From Basidiobolus ranarum (Eukaryota > Basidiobolomycota > Basidiobolomycetes > Basidiobolales): DNA of 39,234 nucleotides. Where the stretch lies: contig JASJQH010006919.1 in assembly GCA_040143965.1 (NCBI GenBank), forward strand, positions 1-39,234. The letters are read 5' to 3'. Of this stretch, positions 8,627-20,385 are shown piece by piece. The notes beneath the pieces were generated by a model, which was not told the DNA's origin, did no database searches, and saw nothing but the letters and a program-made list of their open reading frames with translations. The first letter of the stretch is position 1. Each line of letters opens with the position of its first letter. The position numbers and the translations under genes are program-made.

Positions 8627-11017
8627 AGCTAACTGTGACAGATTTCTTACTTTGGTGGATAGTGGAATTTGTATTATGAGTTATTTTCAACAGAGGGACT
8701 TCACACAGGACTATATACTGGAGGCACAGCAGGTCAGAAAGAGTGTTACGACTTCCTATTCTGTATTGGATCCTTTAGTTGAAATCTGCTTTGGTATTTG
8801 TATGTAAGTGGATATGATTATTGCTAAAATAGATTTGGTCATATCATATTACATCATTCCGAACATTTAACTACATTTGCAGACTCTATTATTATGTATT
8901 TCATAAACTCTAATCAATGGGTGTCTCGCAGTGTTTTCCTTCGTCATTCTCTACAAATTGGAGGACCTGTAATCTTCCTTACGAATCGTGGCTAACCTAT
9001 AGACCTAACTGCGAGTTGACCTAATTAAGTATGCTCAAGATCGGGCTGTGCTATAGCTACCACATTTTCTATGTGCTCATTGATGATGCACTTAACATGA
9101 AGTACATTAAAAGATCGAGTTGTGTGTCATTGAAGATGGTCCTCAACATTCGCCTCTGCTCATATTAAATAGATGGAATTACAACATTGGGCATATTTAT
9201 TTATGAGATTTCTCTAGGGTTTCCCATGTTCTCGATATGGGAGGGGTAGTCCACAGACTTCTCTATAGCGATATAGGCGCTACCGCAATAAGTATCTGAT
9301 AAACAAGCACTTCGCAAAGCTTGGATGATAGTTCGATCATGTTTCATCACATGAAATGTATGATCGTTAATCATCCTTTGGTCGTTGCGCTATTTTGTAA
9401 GATCGTGGGAATGAATAAGGAATGAAATTTCCAATTTTGACTTGGCCAAGAGTACAGGCATTCATCCATATCACTCGAGGTTGAGGAGATAATGGCTTTC
9501 TACAGGTCAAAGAAGATTGTATGGCTGGTTCATCAAGTACACCACAACTTTTAGTGCTGGCTTGATATGGGTAGAATGCACTTGGTCTCAGGTGGATCAT
9601 TAATATCTGGGGTGACTGGGCTTCAAGCATTTTATCGATGAGAATGTTGTGACGGAGAGGTGTGTTCATGGAATATATTTAGGTACAATGGGCTGATCTC
9701 TATTGGCACTTCACCCACTGCTAATATTCCATCAATCAATTGCTGTACCTTTTTAGAGTCCCTTGATTTGGTAATTGTCATTACTTTCTCCTTTCTATAA
9801 TAATGAACGACAACATCATTTAGCTCTACACTCAGACTGCCCCATTAAAGAGCAAATGATAAACGTGAAGTAGTCAATAAGAGTCTAGCTAAGGATATCC
9901 CAAGCATATTCTAGATTACAAATGGGATCCTATAAGAAACGCTCCTGGTCAAACGTTGAATGGAAAGGTAGAACTGTTATATGTGCTGAGCCTATATATT
10001 GGCTATTTTAAGATGACTTGTTCTAAGCATACCATATTATTTGGTTTAATTGTAGGGTATTACTCTCCGTCATTCCTCTAGCCTTCTTGTTGAATGGGAA
10101 TTCTAGGTGACGCTCGTCACTTGCTCATACATATAGATGAATGATTGAAGCTTAATACTGCATTTTGTACTTGAAGGTAAATCGATATAGCCAATTGGTG
10201 CTGTTATGAAATTGGAATCTAGAAGAGGCATGCTTAAGACTTAATTGGAAGTTTCATATCAAGTAAGCCTAATTTCCCAGTATCGCAAGTGAAATAACTC
10301 TTATGTAAGAACTGGGATCAATTGGATTGAGTAGAATCTGGCTATTTTACTTTTGAGGAGGGGGGTTTGATACAGATCAATTGGATCGAAACACCCATAT
10401 GGGTTGACCTGTTTATTTATTTTTTTCCAATGGATGAGTTCAAATGGATCCTTGAAGTATTTTCACCAAATATGTTCATCTGTACTGATTCCGTTTGTCC
10501 ACTTGTAGAACACACTAAGGATCAGGGCGGCTACAACTACACTTTCAACAATCCAAAAAAGCAAGCCTTGTTAAAGGGGGTCCCTGGTTAAAATGGTCGA
10601 GGTGGGTGGATTTCAGCTACTACCATTAGAGCTAGTGATACATGATTAAGAATGTATGTCAGACACAACAATTAGTTCGCTCCTCGAGATTTCTCTCGTT
10701 TATTCTACTATATACAGTGTGATAGAATGGATAAGAGTAACAGATCGAGGCTGTCACTGAGTTGTGGATAGTTTGAATATAACGCTAACAAGCATTTTAA
10801 AGGTGAGAGCTAGATGGTTAAATTATGCGGCTTGAGTAATGTTCTGAAGAATATGGTATTTGATATGCGATACGTAAGTAAAAATAGATATGGGCGCTAA
10901 ACTAAGGCATGCTATTCGAGTATGGTTTGGTGTCGTATTAGGGAATAATAGTTGGATGAAGGTCTGCAGAAAAAGGGCGGTCAAAAGAGAATAGTCACTA
11001 ATTAGTTGGATTGTTTT
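8627..11017. other. Long intergenic region with weak ORFs only
   Basis: About 2.4 kb. A minus-strand frame of 100 codons at 9367-9669 (ATG at 9669) has Pro-containing protein-like stretches such as QPRVIWMNACTLGQVKIG but no recognised family. A frame at 10367-10591 lacks an ATG start. No convincing gene, RNA or repeat was seen. Confidence 0.4.
9367..9669 (-). CDS. Hypothetical 100-residue protein, weak support
   Basis: ATG at 9669, stop at 9367. There is no signal peptide, membrane segment or known motif. The region SAFYPYQASTKSCGVLDEPA and the Arg/Lys-rich C-terminus are compatible with a protein, but there is no homologue or codon signature I can point to. It may be chance. Confidence 0.2.
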   Translation of the reverse strand: MNTPLRHNILIDKMLEAQSPQILMIHLRPSAFYPYQASTKSCGVLDEPAIQSSLTCRKPLSPQPRVIWMNACTLGQVKIGNFIPYSFPRSYKIAQRPKDD

Positions 11018-11791
11018 CTAGTGGGATATTTGTCTATTCTGGAAGTAGGTCTGTAAAAGTCCCAGTGGAACATCATCGTCATCGTCATCATCTTTTTCCT
11101 CTTCAAGGCCATTGGCTCCTGTAATTCTACTTTCAAAGCGAGAGTAAGGAGGAGGTGGTGGAATATATTGGAGTTTGGGAGTTACGGGTGTGGGAACTGG
11201 AGCAATCTGCGAGTATGTAGCTTTTCCTACACGCTTGAGAAAAGCCGCCTTTTCTATAACTCTACGTTCAATTAAAGACGGGTGAAGCCCATCTACGGTG
11301 ACAGAACATTGGAGTTTGGACATGGTTTGATGAATTAGAAGAACTTGCACCATAGGACGTTCTTTACAATTACGTAGCTTTTCCAAGCTCATGATGTATG
11401 CGGATTTCACCGGGGAATATCCAGGACGTTGTTCATGCAAATCGGCATTCAACGCCATATGCAACAAATCATTGTGCATAGTCTGGCCTTCTTTTTCAAA
11501 TTCGTCGAACATATCTTCAGAAGAGAGCTTCTCTTCCTCCGTAGAGGTTGCGAAAAACCGAAAACTACTGAATAGTTGCTTGAAAGTATATGGTTTGGCT
11601 TCTTTGGGAGTGAGTGTTTGAACATGGGCAGAGCTAACAGCATCAGAGTGGTTAAATGGTCTATTTGATACGTCGAGTTTTGTGTCTTTTTCCAACTCAT
11701 AAGTACTCAGTGAAATGAGACTAGTCAAATAGCCGTGAGGTGCTTTTTTAAAGCTCAAGGCTGGTGGTGGTAACGTTATCTCGGAAGGCAT
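11018..11791 (-). CDS. Orphan protein with PPxY motif and acidic run
   Basis: A 257-residue single-exon frame from ATG 11791 to the stop at 11018; length and composition make it a convincing gene. Visible parts: a Pro/Ser N-terminus; an acidic helical segment EEEKLSSEDMFDEFEKEGQ (about 85-103); a conserved-looking core with SAYIMSLEKLRNCKERPMVQ and HPSLIERRVIEKAAFLKRVG (about 130-190); a proline run PPPPPYSR at 211-218, which contains PPxY, the ligand of WW domains such as those of Rsp5/Nedd4 ligases; seven Asp at 234-240; then VPLGLLQTYF. No signal peptide, no membrane helix and only two Cys. I do not recognise the family. The PPxY motif suggests regulation by a Rsp5-type ligase, which is inference. 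Confidence 0.8.
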   Translation of the reverse strand: MPSEITLPPPALSFKKAPHGYLTSLISLSTYELEKDTKLDVSNRPFNHSDAVSSAHVQTLTPKEAKPYTFKQLFSSFRFFATSTEEEKLSSEDMFDEFEKEGQTMHNDLLHMALNADLHEQRPGYSPVKSAYIMSLEKLRNCKERPMVQVLLIHQTMSKLQCSVTVDGLHPSLIERRVIEKAAFLKRVGKATYSQIAPVPTPVTPKLQYIPPPPPYSRFESRITGANGLEEEKDDDDDDDVPLGLLQTYFQNRQISH

Positions 11792-13196
11792 TTGATATGA
11801 ATGTTTGGAGAGGAAGACCCGCGTAGATACAGAGTTTGCACTTCACTTTCAATCAAGTTGTCTGAATCTCCTAGAGTCAAAGCAAGGGAGAGAGTATCCT
11901 AAACGAGTTACAAGCTGTTAGGATGCTTGTACGTTAAGTACTTCGGAATCGGAGTCAAAGCAAAAAATAAACTTAAGGATCATACGATCAAATATGATCA
12001 TATAGCAAAGGCTCACCAGCAATACCAAAGGAATGTAGGAGAGATTCAGCCGAAATTTAATTAGAGTGCGAGATGGGGTCAGGGGACAAGTACAGACTTG
12101 CATTTATATTACATTCTGGGAATCTAGTACAATCCTTTGAATGGAAACCTCACAGTGTAACACGAGCCAAGTATGGGATCTCGCGTGCTGTATAAGCTGA
12201 TCCTCTTCTCTGGATTCTCTGCTTCAAGAATTGTAGTCTGTAACTGATTTTCATCCCTTAAAGTTAGTAAACTCAGAAGGTGCGCTGAAACTTGATGCAA
12301 AAGAGCATGTAGATGGGAGTCTACCGAACGATAGTTGTACTAACTGAAATTCTGCTCAACAGCTCTAAATGAAAACTACTACGGATACTCAATGCTCCAA
12401 CCGATGGAGTTGGTGGGCACTACTTTTGAGGGTATACTATAAATAGGGATGAATTCTAGGAAGGTTACATCAGTAAAATTAAAAATACAGATCCAACTAG
12501 AAGTAGTATATATATATCATATTGGTATTGGAGCTACTTGAACTGGTAAATCCAGCTGAAGAATTCTCATAGTGATTTAGTCGGAGTGTTCATCTCGATG
12601 CTATTCATTACTGACCAATCAATACATTTAAGATTTTCCTAATTTGCATGAAGGATATTGATATTCTCTGGTCAGGAACACAGGTATCTGCACAACATCT
12701 GACTGCAGCCACAAGGAAGAGGTTATTATCGACATGAGCAAATGAGTTGGTGACAAAAAAGCAAGCTAGGCTGCACTTGATCCCAGCTACGTTGGACAAG
12801 TCCATAGTTATTTTTACCGGTTACACACATTATCTAGTCTGTTTGGCATGTAAAATAGCTGATCAATACGTATCGAAAGATGCAAAATTAAGGGGTGTAG
12901 GAAGGTCTGAAGTAACGTACTGGCTGGTGTCGTGAGATATTCAATGGCAACCGTACACTACAATGGCGTTGAATTCAAATAGACCTTGGATCACTGTAAA
13001 TCAAAAGCATTTAAGCATATGAGAACACTGTGACATTCATCAACGCACAATATGCATACTATCTCGCATCGTAGGTACCCGGATCAATTTTAGATATTTT
13101 GCCATGAAGATACGATAGATATATACGTTTAGTGATCTCAACGGTGCATCGCTGCCACCATCATCATTTCTATTTTTATGTTGGACTCTAGAATTC

Positions 13197-13248
13197 GACA
13201 TCTTGATTTGACTCGATCAAATAATGAAGCCAAATCGAGTTAGATGTC
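13197..13248. repeat. Imperfect inverted repeat
   Basis: GACATCT at the left end pairs with AGATGTC at the right end. Inside these, TGACTCGAT and ATCGAGTTA are also largely complementary but offset, so a bulged hairpin could form. No gene or transposon ends are obvious. It may be a decayed small palindrome. Confidence 0.4.
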
Positions 13249-16146
13249 ATGGCTACTCAAGCTACAAGCATGAATATGTATGTATGAATAAGTATGACCT
13301 CAGTATCTACCAATGAAACGTTGAACTAGTAAGTTGCCTTGTCTGCTAAATCGATAGATGACATCTATTCAACACGAATGACTCATTGAACTTGCCTAGC
13401 TGCTCTTAAAGGGGTTTAGCCCATATAGAACCCTTATTTTACTGGTCTTTACCGAGGATTTTGAATTTCTATAACAAGCCTTGTTTTTGATACTAAGTAG
13501 GATACGGTTATTGTCACTTGCTCATGGTGCAGAAATGGGCGAGTCATGCAAGGGTTTAAGGCAACCGATTACATATGGAAGGCACAGTGACTAAACTGCT
13601 ACATTGTCGTGGTTGTATATGTGACATGATATATGTGGAGCAAGGCTACTTTCTACCTCTTCTACCATATTCGCAGATATCTGATCAAAAGGCTAATGAC
13701 GCAACCTCAATGACAGGGAACTGACAGCACTGTGACATGGAATCCGTAAAGGGTGACCAGTGCATTTGGCTACCCACATTGGTACTTTGATTTTGCAGTT
13801 TGTAGCATCTTTTGGTTGCTCCGTTTCAAGGCCGATCGAATTAGACAAATAGAGGCAAAAGGAGAGTATGTGTAATGAATTGGTATTGATTTAAGTATAC
13901 CCACGCACATCATTAGAGTTCCAAACTCAACATTACCCTTGCTTGAAAGCAATGCCATCTCAAATGATCATTTTCAACAGAAAAGATATCCTCACACAGC
14001 AATGGTTATCAAAATGCAGGTTGGCTATCTAGTCAAAGAAGCTAGACTTGGTCGTGGTAGCAATACAAGATCATTGCACTAATATGACTATTTATCTCAT
14101 AACTAGACAGTACGACTCAAATTCGGGCCTGGAAGTCCACAACACAAGGATATCAAACTCATATAGTCGATTCACCAAACCGTATGTCTGTGAAGTCCAC
14201 CAGCGGAGAATAGTGCTCAAAATGAATGTATTGGAAATATTACTTTGATACAGATACAGCAAACCTAAAGTATGATTACATGACTCATAGAGATGACGCT
14301 ATAGTGGTCCTCCATTGATAGTAAAACTTTGGTTGGAAGGTAGTCTTTAGTCAATTGATATGAACTGCAATGAGTAGTAAACTAACCTAATTCATGGTAG
14401 ATCAATTGGTCTGATTGTGTATCAGATATTGATGCTCAACAATTCCCATAATTGAATGAATAGTTCCACAGATTGAACTATTATTTTCTTTAACATTTCC
14501 AAAATACACCATGTCTACAGGCTCCATGATCAAATAAACGGGTTCAATGACTTCATTGCATATGAATATGTACGTATTGGCTAGATATTCAATCTTTTTC
14601 ACAACTATCTCTAACAATTTCTTAGAGGTGTGTCAAGTCTTGCAAAATGTCTCTGTAAGATGGATGTAAGAGATAGAACAATGGGGATTATTGCTCATAT
14701 ATTTCGAAAAACAGCCTGAAGTTTGGTGATCTATTTATCTCTACACACTCAACAATAATCTTTGATAAATGTACGCAATCATCAACTTTTCAATATTCTT
14801 ATTAAATCATAAACTACAATCGCATATATATATATAATTAAAACTACTTTCTGAATACTATCATGCCAATAACAACAGCTGATGGTCGTCTTTGACAAGG
14901 ATGCTGTGTATTGAAGATACATATAGAAAGTAAGTTCCAAAGTGTAGGGGAATTGAGTGATTATTCACGCCAATACTGCTACTTGGTAAACGTATAATAC
15001 CTGGTTGGATTTATAATTATAAAAGCAACGGCTCACTAAATATGAGGAGAATCCTAAAACCTATTCAAGGATGCTCTAAACTAACAGAAACCTCAAGTAC
15101 CTTTTTGGACCTCAGGGCAAGAAGAGTTAAACACTCCCGCTCGTTAAGATTTCAAACAAGGTAACTCCGCCCCTACCACTCGAAAGTCCCATCGATATAA
15201 CGGGATGATATACTGATACATCTCTATATTGCAACTGTATATAGCCGAGGTTAATCTGGCTGAAGCTGTGTAACCCAATTTGACTCGAAAGAACTTACAA
15301 CCCTGGATATTGCATTATCACATCGCAATGACAATATGGGTTTGGGTCAATCTAAACCGTTGCCACCCCTCAGAGAGACGGAAGGCATATAAGAGTAAAG
15401 ATTGTGAGATTTTGGATTGTTTTATTGCCCATCATTCACCGCCTACGCCTAATACCTAAGTTTTGAATATTAAAACAACTTCCATATATGGTGCATCTAA
15501 GTATAACTCTTAGTGATGTACTACATATTAATCTATTTATGTACTGGGTTACCAGAAACCATTCTAAAATACGCAGAGGATATCTAATTTTCTTCATAAT
15601 GTAATCAAACTATATCGTTTCTCGTCAACAATTTAGCCCTGACATAGGGAAATGAAAGATTGGATTGGAGGGGTGGTAGAAATCTTCAAAACTTCCTCAA
15701 ACGTCAATAATATAACAATCTTCACGGTAATTGCTTGGTAATATGTTTCAATCACTACCATTCAATTCTGTGAAGGCACGATTAGGAGGAGGTGATGGCA
15801 ATTCGCAATAAGCGTATGCGGACTGCTTTGAATCACTATATATTTGGAATCTAGTATATTGCATAACTTTGGGCTTTCTTGTGATCGCTATTGGCTATGT
15901 AGCTCTGTTACTTTTCCAAGCATAATGATAATAAAACTCAAGACAGCAATGGTCCCAATTCATCTCATTCGATAACGGCATCAAATACAGGATAGTATTA
16001 ATATTCAGTACATACTGTCTTAATAGAGCCTATGCTATATTGTGGAATGTATCAAATTGAGCTTGATGAAGGAGTAAAAAGGGAAATTTATCTGGTGAAT
16101 AGAACTGACAAAACGAGAGGTAATATATCCGACTTGAGACTTCACC

Positions 16147-16154
16147 TATATAAA
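16147..16154 (+). promoter_or_regulatory. TATA box of the secreted-protein gene
   Basis: TATATAAA lies 97-104 nt before the ATG at 16251 and is followed by a pyrimidine-rich leader, a usual distance for a fungal TATA promoter. Confidence 0.55.
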
Positions 16155-16250
16155 CCTCTTTCATTCTTAACCAGCATCAAAAATTCTGATTGTTTGTTTG
16201 TTTCGCAAATACTAACTTGGGAAGTTACTCTACTTACTAGGATTATACAC

Positions 16251-16895
16251 ATGAAGTTCTTAAGATCGATTATTGTTGCCGGCCTATTGAGTGTTGCATC
16301 TGCTTGTGAAAACGAGTGTCGTCAAGCAGCAGACCGGGACTTTGTTGATAAATATACCCCTTTGGTTACTGAGTTATTCAGCAACTTCGAGAGAGACGTG
16401 AAATCTACTTTTTCTTACGAGATACGGACACATATTGCCCTTGAAGCCAATGTTAAGAATGCTTTCTACAAATCTCAACAACTTCTCATGGAAAAAATGC
16501 ATAATATTATGGACTACGGTATTTTCGGCAAATACCACGCTCGTTGCCATCAAGTAGATACTCCTGGATGTCCAAATTACTATTGCTTAGAAGTGTGCGG
16601 CTCTCCTGGCTCCATTATCTACTATTTGGATGATGTATTGACTCGTACTCGTGCTGGTGTTATTGAGGCCATCAAAGCAGACTCTGATGAGAATGGGAAA
16701 TACGATCAGCTTATTTGGGCCGCTGTAGTTAAGATTTTGGGGAAAGATGTGAGTCCCGCTAACTTGGATAAACTTCGTGTCGACTACTTGGTAGACCTTA
16801 AAACTTTCCAAGACAATGCTGACACTATATGTGAAAAGGATTGCTTTGAAAAATGGGCCCCAAAGCTTGTTTACTTACTACAAGGTTATGATTAA
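16251..16895 (+). CDS. Secreted cysteine-containing protein of unknown function
   Basis: The start at 16251 is preferred over in-frame upstream Met codons because it begins a clean signal peptide, MKFLRSIIVAGLLSVASA, with likely cleavage before C19, and because the TATA element lies just upstream. The 214-residue product has eight cysteines: C19 and C23 (CxxxC), C99, C107, C112 and C116 in a central block (HARCHQVDTPGCPNYYCLEVC), and C194 and C198 (CxxxC). An even count and paired spacing suggest four disulfides. The rest looks helical. There is no GPI or membrane tail. I do not recognise an enzyme family. A secreted effector-like or cell-surface protein is plausible, but that is inference from topology only. 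Confidence 0.85.
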   Translation: MKFLRSIIVAGLLSVASACENECRQAADRDFVDKYTPLVTELFSNFERDVKSTFSYEIRTHIALEANVKNAFYKSQQLLMEKMHNIMDYGIFGKYHARCHQVDTPGCPNYYCLEVCGSPGSIIYYLDDVLTRTRAGVIEAIKADSDENGKYDQLIWAAVVKILGKDVSPANLDKLRVDYLVDLKTFQDNADTICEKDCFEKWAPKLVYLLQGYD

Positions 16896-18061
16896 TTCTA
16901 GTTATCCAGGACAAATATTCCTTGAATCATCGACGTCTTTTACCTGGTTTTTTTGGGCACAACTCATTTTGGATTCAAGCATAGGTTCTTGTAAACAACA
17001 TTATAATCCTTAAATGTACAACCATCCGTATTGTAATTAGTAACGAATGAAGTAATCATGGCAATTCTTATTATAAACAAAGTTGCACATGTGCAATCCC
17101 TCTATACATGTAGCCCAGCTTGAAATCAACTTGCCAAGAAAATCTTGCATCAAATCTAGCAATTGAAACCATTATGAACTATAATCTCAAGCTAATGAAT
17201 CTTTGTACGTGATATCCGCAAGCGATGATCCAGATAAATGGTCTGACCAGTTGATAACGCATTACAACTACTGGACAAAAGCATTTCCTTTTTTTTGCCA
17301 AATACTTGTGTTAGTTAAGTTTAACCATTAAACTTGAATGTAGACTACTGTGTGAGCACAAAGTAAATGTAGATCCAAGATTACCATGTCTAATTTCAAC
17401 AGAAGGATTACGATTATGCTAATTAGAATTGGGCGGTCCAATTGTAAGTCCCATGACATACTAACTGGGGATGCAGCTAAAAATTGTACCACGAGTCTAT
17501 TTCTGATTCAATAAATCCATATACAGAATACACAACATTAAACGCTACGCCAACTCTAGCTAAATATCGATGGACTTGATTTTTGTAGGAATTTGAGAGA
17601 TATTTTTGGCTCTCAACAATCCAAATTTAAATTTTAATGTTAATTCGCTACCAGTCTGCCACAGGTATTACTTGCTAAACACCCTGGCTCACGTAGGTAA
17701 ATTCCCACAAGCCCGCATAAGTTTTTGGGCTAAGTCGAGTACTAAGCGAAGTGGGACCATCAGGTATGCCAATAGATAACTTGTGTACATGAAATACTAT
17801 TGACCTACATGTACTTCTTCCAAAATATGCACACTCACATTGGGTTTTGAACATATAATGAGCTATGGGAAATATAGCCTTTGCTCACCAGTTTCCAAAT
17901 ACTTGGCCAATTATTCGGATTAAACTGGATGTTACTAGCTGACAAACTTATATGGAATTCACTCAAGAACTATCCAGACGGACTTGTGAGCTTACTTTGG
18001 AATATCTAGAATAGCAGCCAAGGTGTCATTAGGAGTGCACTGCATGACCTGTCCTGGAAGT

Positions 18062-18075
18062 TCTCGGAGCTCCGA
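18062..18075. repeat. Perfect 14-bp palindrome CTCGGAGCTCCGAG
   Basis: CTCGGAGCTCCGAG is its own reverse complement. In this AT-rich spacer a GC-rich 14-bp perfect palindrome is unexpected and could be a dimeric transcription factor site. It sits 17 bp before a tandem duplication. Confidence 0.6.
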
Positions 18076-18092
18076 GCATTGGGGCAAGCTCG

Positions 18093-18126
18093 TAATTTCT
18101 ACGTACCATTAATTTCTACGTACCAT
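18093..18126. repeat. Tandem duplication, 17-bp unit, 2 copies
   Basis: TAATTTCTACGTACCAT occurs at 18093-18109 and again, identical, at 18110-18126. Each copy contains the palindromic core TACGTA. Confidence 0.9.
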
Positions 18127-19092
18127 TATCAATTGAAACTCATTGACTGCTTGGCAGTACTTGATACAAATAAATCCGTTTCAAAATATAAGTAGTAGGC
18201 GTACAAATCAAACCAAATGATGTCATGAACTATGTAAGCTGGTAAGCGTTTTGGATGAACATTCTATGGCATTAGTAAGTGCAACAGTGAGAATCGACAA
18301 ATGATTTCAATCGGAAAACACTTTGGGAAAAGCAAGACCAAATCGCCACCTTGATAGCATTGAGAATGAACGCACCCCCCAGGATTTTGCTCGCTTAAAA
18401 AAGCTAGAAAAGATGAAATGTCCCGACACTGCCTGCGACTATTGCCAAGCATTCAACATGCTCTCATTGGCTTGCAGCCATCATTGTTTACATAAGAAAC
18501 CCGATGCTCGAATGTGTAATGGAAAGGCGGAGATTAGCTAGCCATGACTGATCCCAGAGTTGGGAATGCAACCATTGGTCCCCACTACAAGCCAGGGGGA
18601 GATCAGTATGATGGTGGCGAAATTGCACTGATATCGTATTCAAAACTACCGACCAAATCCTTCATTGTCTTGAGATCGTCAACCTCAGGTTGCCTCCTTT
18701 CTCCAATATTTTCCAGCCTGACGTGAAACAAACACATCAAGATACTCTATTTGCATTGGATATCGGCAGCTGATTGATTGAAATTCTGCTCATAATCTAT
18801 CATCATTCTACTGGCGGTGGAGACCGATTTTTTATGGGACCTCTTAATCACCTCAATCAGTCATAGCGATGCAACAATTAATTTATTAATAAAGCAATTT
18901 AAGGTTCCGCTGGTTTTATTTTTGGCTTATTCCTGAAGCTGATCTGGAAATATATAAGTACCCAGTGTCACTCAATTTGTCAATTACTTTTGTAAATACA
19001 TTTTCAATTTGGGTGCATCAGTCTCCGCAGCATCACCAGGACTTCATAAACCTTGTCATTTGAGATTCCAACACCTTCATTGATTTTCTAAA

Positions 19093-20385
19093 ATGCCTAG
19101 CACAGTCCCAATTGAGGTAGTCGTCACCCCTTGTTTGGACAAGAACGAGCATAATTCAATTCGAGTGTATCATTTACCTTCCAAGGCTGTTGTACAGGGA
19201 ATCGAACCAAAATTCCTTCCTCTTTCGCACCCAAGCTCTTCTCTTTCATTGGATAACTATTCTACCTTAACGACATATTCCTCAGCTCATTCCTCTTCAA
19301 GCTTTAACTCGGAGCACGATTGCTCTTCCATCAACCTCACTCAGATTCCAAGTCGGTTCGTATTTACCGAGATAAAAAAGCATACCGCAAGTCCTACAAA
19401 GAAACGCCGTTTTGCTATATTTTCGCAATTGAGAAAGGTTCTAGCACGCCAAAAGAAAAAAGTGTTTCCCCTTATTGATGCTCTCGAAAAACGTCAAGGA
19501 CCTTCGCTCAAAGATTGCTATGGCGTGTTTGTTGACGTTATAGGTTCTGGAAATGGCGGAAGCGTTCTTCTTGCTCGTAAGGATACGGAAGAGCAGGTAA
19601 CATAAGACCTTATATTCATCATTTGAATCCAGATATTAATGTTATTACGAAATTCTTAGAAGTATGCCGTGAAAAATTTTCGACAACGCTTTCCTGGAGA
19701 AAGTGAAGCACAGTATTATGAATGGCTTAGTAACGAGATATTTATCGCAGCCTCTGTTCAGCATCCTCACATCATTGACATTCATGACGTTGTGCTCGAA
19801 GAGGGAGAGATCCATCAAATCATGGAATATTGTCCAACTGATGTATTTCGAATCGTCAATTCTGGAGAAATGACCATGGACAAAGCGAATAAATACTTTG
19901 CTCAGCTTATACTCGGACTTTCTTATCTACATGGCCGCGGCTTTGGTCATCGCGATTTGAAGCTTGAAAATATTTGTGTCGATACAAACGACGACATCAA
20001 AATTATTGATTTCGGATGTGCAATTGTGTTCCGAACTTTTGGTCGCGAGCCTAAACTCGTTGAAGATGTCTGTGGCTCTGACCCGTACATTGCACCAGAA
20101 ATCTTTGATGGCGAGGCGTACGATGTGAGAAAATCCGATATCTGGTCAGCGGCCATCATCTACATCACGATGATACTGCATAAATTCCCCTGGGACATCG
20201 CTCGGTCGAACGATAAATCCTATAAACTATACTTGGAGCACCGTAAAACTGGTCGCTTTTTCACCAAAATCCCCCACGTAGCTGCGACGATATTAAAAAG
20301 GATGCTTGAGCCTAATCCCAGCTTACGTGCTTCTATGGATGAAGTATTGGCCGATGACTGGATTCAGAGTCTGATTTCTACGTAG
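19093..20385 (+). CDS. Serine/threonine protein kinase, fungal Hal4/Sat4-Npr family
   Basis: Two exons, 19093-19596 and 19660-20385, with a 63-nt phase-0 intron (GTAACA...CTTAG), give 409 residues. The N-terminal 140 residues are Ser-rich and basic, as is usual for this group. The kinase domain has the glycine loop GSGNGGSV (151-158), catalytic Lys in YAVK (K173), the helix-C Glu in NEIF (E194), catalytic loop HRDLKLEN (265-272), DFG (285-287) and APE (313-315). CGSDPYIAPEIF and the following SDIWSAAIIYITMILHKFPW are characteristic of the Hal4/Hal5/Npr1/Hrk1 group, which regulates stability and activity of plasma-membrane ion and nutrient transporters. All catalytic residues are present, so it should be active. 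The intron falls between the glycine loop and the VAIK lysine. Confidence 0.95.

Larger units (their letters stand above)
11792..16250. other. 4.5-kb gene-poor region
   Basis: No frame here is persuasive. Overlapping opposite-strand frames near 12608-12935 cancel each other. The minus frame at 14402-14617 has no ATG start, though NVKENNSSICGTIHSIMG is protein-like and could be a relic. An imperfect inverted repeat lies at about 13197-13248. The last 120 nt hold the promoter of the secreted-protein gene. Confidence 0.45.
16896..19092. other. 2.2-kb intergenic region
   Basis: No supported gene. A frame at 18323-18541 begins at TTG and has a Cys/His-containing stretch (CPDTACDYCQAF), but no ATG start or splice context was found. 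A perfect 14-bp palindrome and a 17-bp tandem duplication lie at 18062-18126. Confidence 0.45.

Noticed and set aside
10367-10591. 74-codon plus-strand frame
   Set aside because: Starts at TTG; no motif and no splice context.
12608-12935. Overlapping opposite-strand frames
   Set aside because: Random-looking composition and mutual overlap.
18323-18541. Cys/His-containing frame (CPDTACDYCQAF)
   Set aside because: No ATG start, and the Cys spacing does not fit a zinc-finger class I know.
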